DNA from: RI-106 sp964496875
GTDB taxonomy: Bacteria; Cyanobacteriota; Vampirovibrionia; Obscuribacterales; Obscuribacteraceae
Length of the DNA: 64,000 nucleotides
Assembly (NCBI GenBank): GCA_964496875.1
Contig: CAZCBH010000010.1
Coordinates: 41,223 to 105,222, forward strand
Direction: 5' to 3'
The first letter of the stretch is position 1. Every line of letters starts with the position of its first letter. The notes below the pieces were generated by a model. The model saw only the letters and a list, made by a program, of their open reading frames with translations, searched no databases and was not told where the DNA came from. The position numbers were made by a program, and so were the translations under genes. This document shows, in pieces, positions 63,963-64,000 of this stretch.

Positions 63963-64000
63963 CGCCGCTTCTGCCTGGGGCTAACGCCGCTTCTGCCTGG
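63946..64000. repeat. 22-base tandem repeat over the stop codon, cut by window edge
   Basis: The unit at 63946-63967 repeats exactly at 63968-63989, and a third partial copy reaches 64000. The unit contains GCCTGGGGC, then TAA, then CGCCG. The first copy holds the stop codon of the NPWG protein. It could be a true minisatellite or a contig-end assembly artefact. Confidence 0.85.

Overview
The window looks like a chromosomal segment of a Gram-negative-type bacterium. It encodes lipid A enzymes (FabZ, LpxA), lipoproteins with clear lipoboxes, MltG, and many exported proteins. The unusual density of Hanks-type Ser/Thr kinases (four), TPR proteins, WG-repeat lipoproteins and DUF4388-type proteins suggests a non-photosynthetic cyanobacterial relative (Obscuribacterales/Melainabacteria-like). 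That placement is inferred from gene content only. I saw no phage, insertion sequence, CRISPR array or rRNA. One tRNA gene, Leu(UAA), is present.

Layout. 1-3.0 kb: two overlapping membrane-anchored kinases on the minus strand. 3.1-7.5 kb: fabZ-lpxA, an MFS transporter and a processive-type GT2 glycosyltransferase. 7.5-9.9 kb: a long leader with competing RNA stems, then four tandem paralogous small exported Gly-rich proteins closed by a strong hairpin. 10-17.3 kb: two MshEN-like repeat proteins around ferrochelatase (preceded by a possible 31-codon gene), an acyl-CoA ligase and icd. 17.4-24.8 kb: CoA-transferase, M1 aminopeptidase, a TPR/membrane/PH-like protein and a DUF4388 protein with a degenerate GGDEF domain. 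24.8-30.7 kb: TPR protein, J-domain/MshEN-like fusion, AT-rich spacers carrying TACGTA palindromes, a membrane protein, tRNA-Leu, FAH-family hydrolase, rhodanese and small proteins. 30.7-42.6 kb: CPA2 antiporter with two USP domains, a fourth MshEN-like protein, MBL-rhodanese sulfur enzyme, a secreted M1 aminopeptidase, patatin, a TPR lipoprotein and a WG-repeat lipoprotein. 42.6-57 kb: kinase-TPR, ppc, mltG, secreted proteins, an orphan TadE, a degenerate sensor kinase and another kinase-TPR. 57-64 kb: a Dnmt2-like cytosine methyltransferase, a LysM-like protein, a TPR/NarX/NarL-type operon and a Pro/Gln-rich NPWG-repeat protein. The window ends inside a 22-bp tandem repeat.

How the genes may work together. 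Signalling dominates: kinases fused to TPR or membrane-sensor regions, two sensor kinases, and one two-component operon co-transcribed with a TPR protein. Four dispersed proteins consist mostly of paired motifs resembling the c-di-GMP-binding MshEN repeat but have no ATPase domain. A protein carrying a GGDEF-like domain without a canonical active site lies nearby. I read this as a possible lineage-specific c-di-GMP effector set, which is unproven. The other strongest leads are the four-gene exported family with its leader, and the bacterial Dnmt2-like enzyme.
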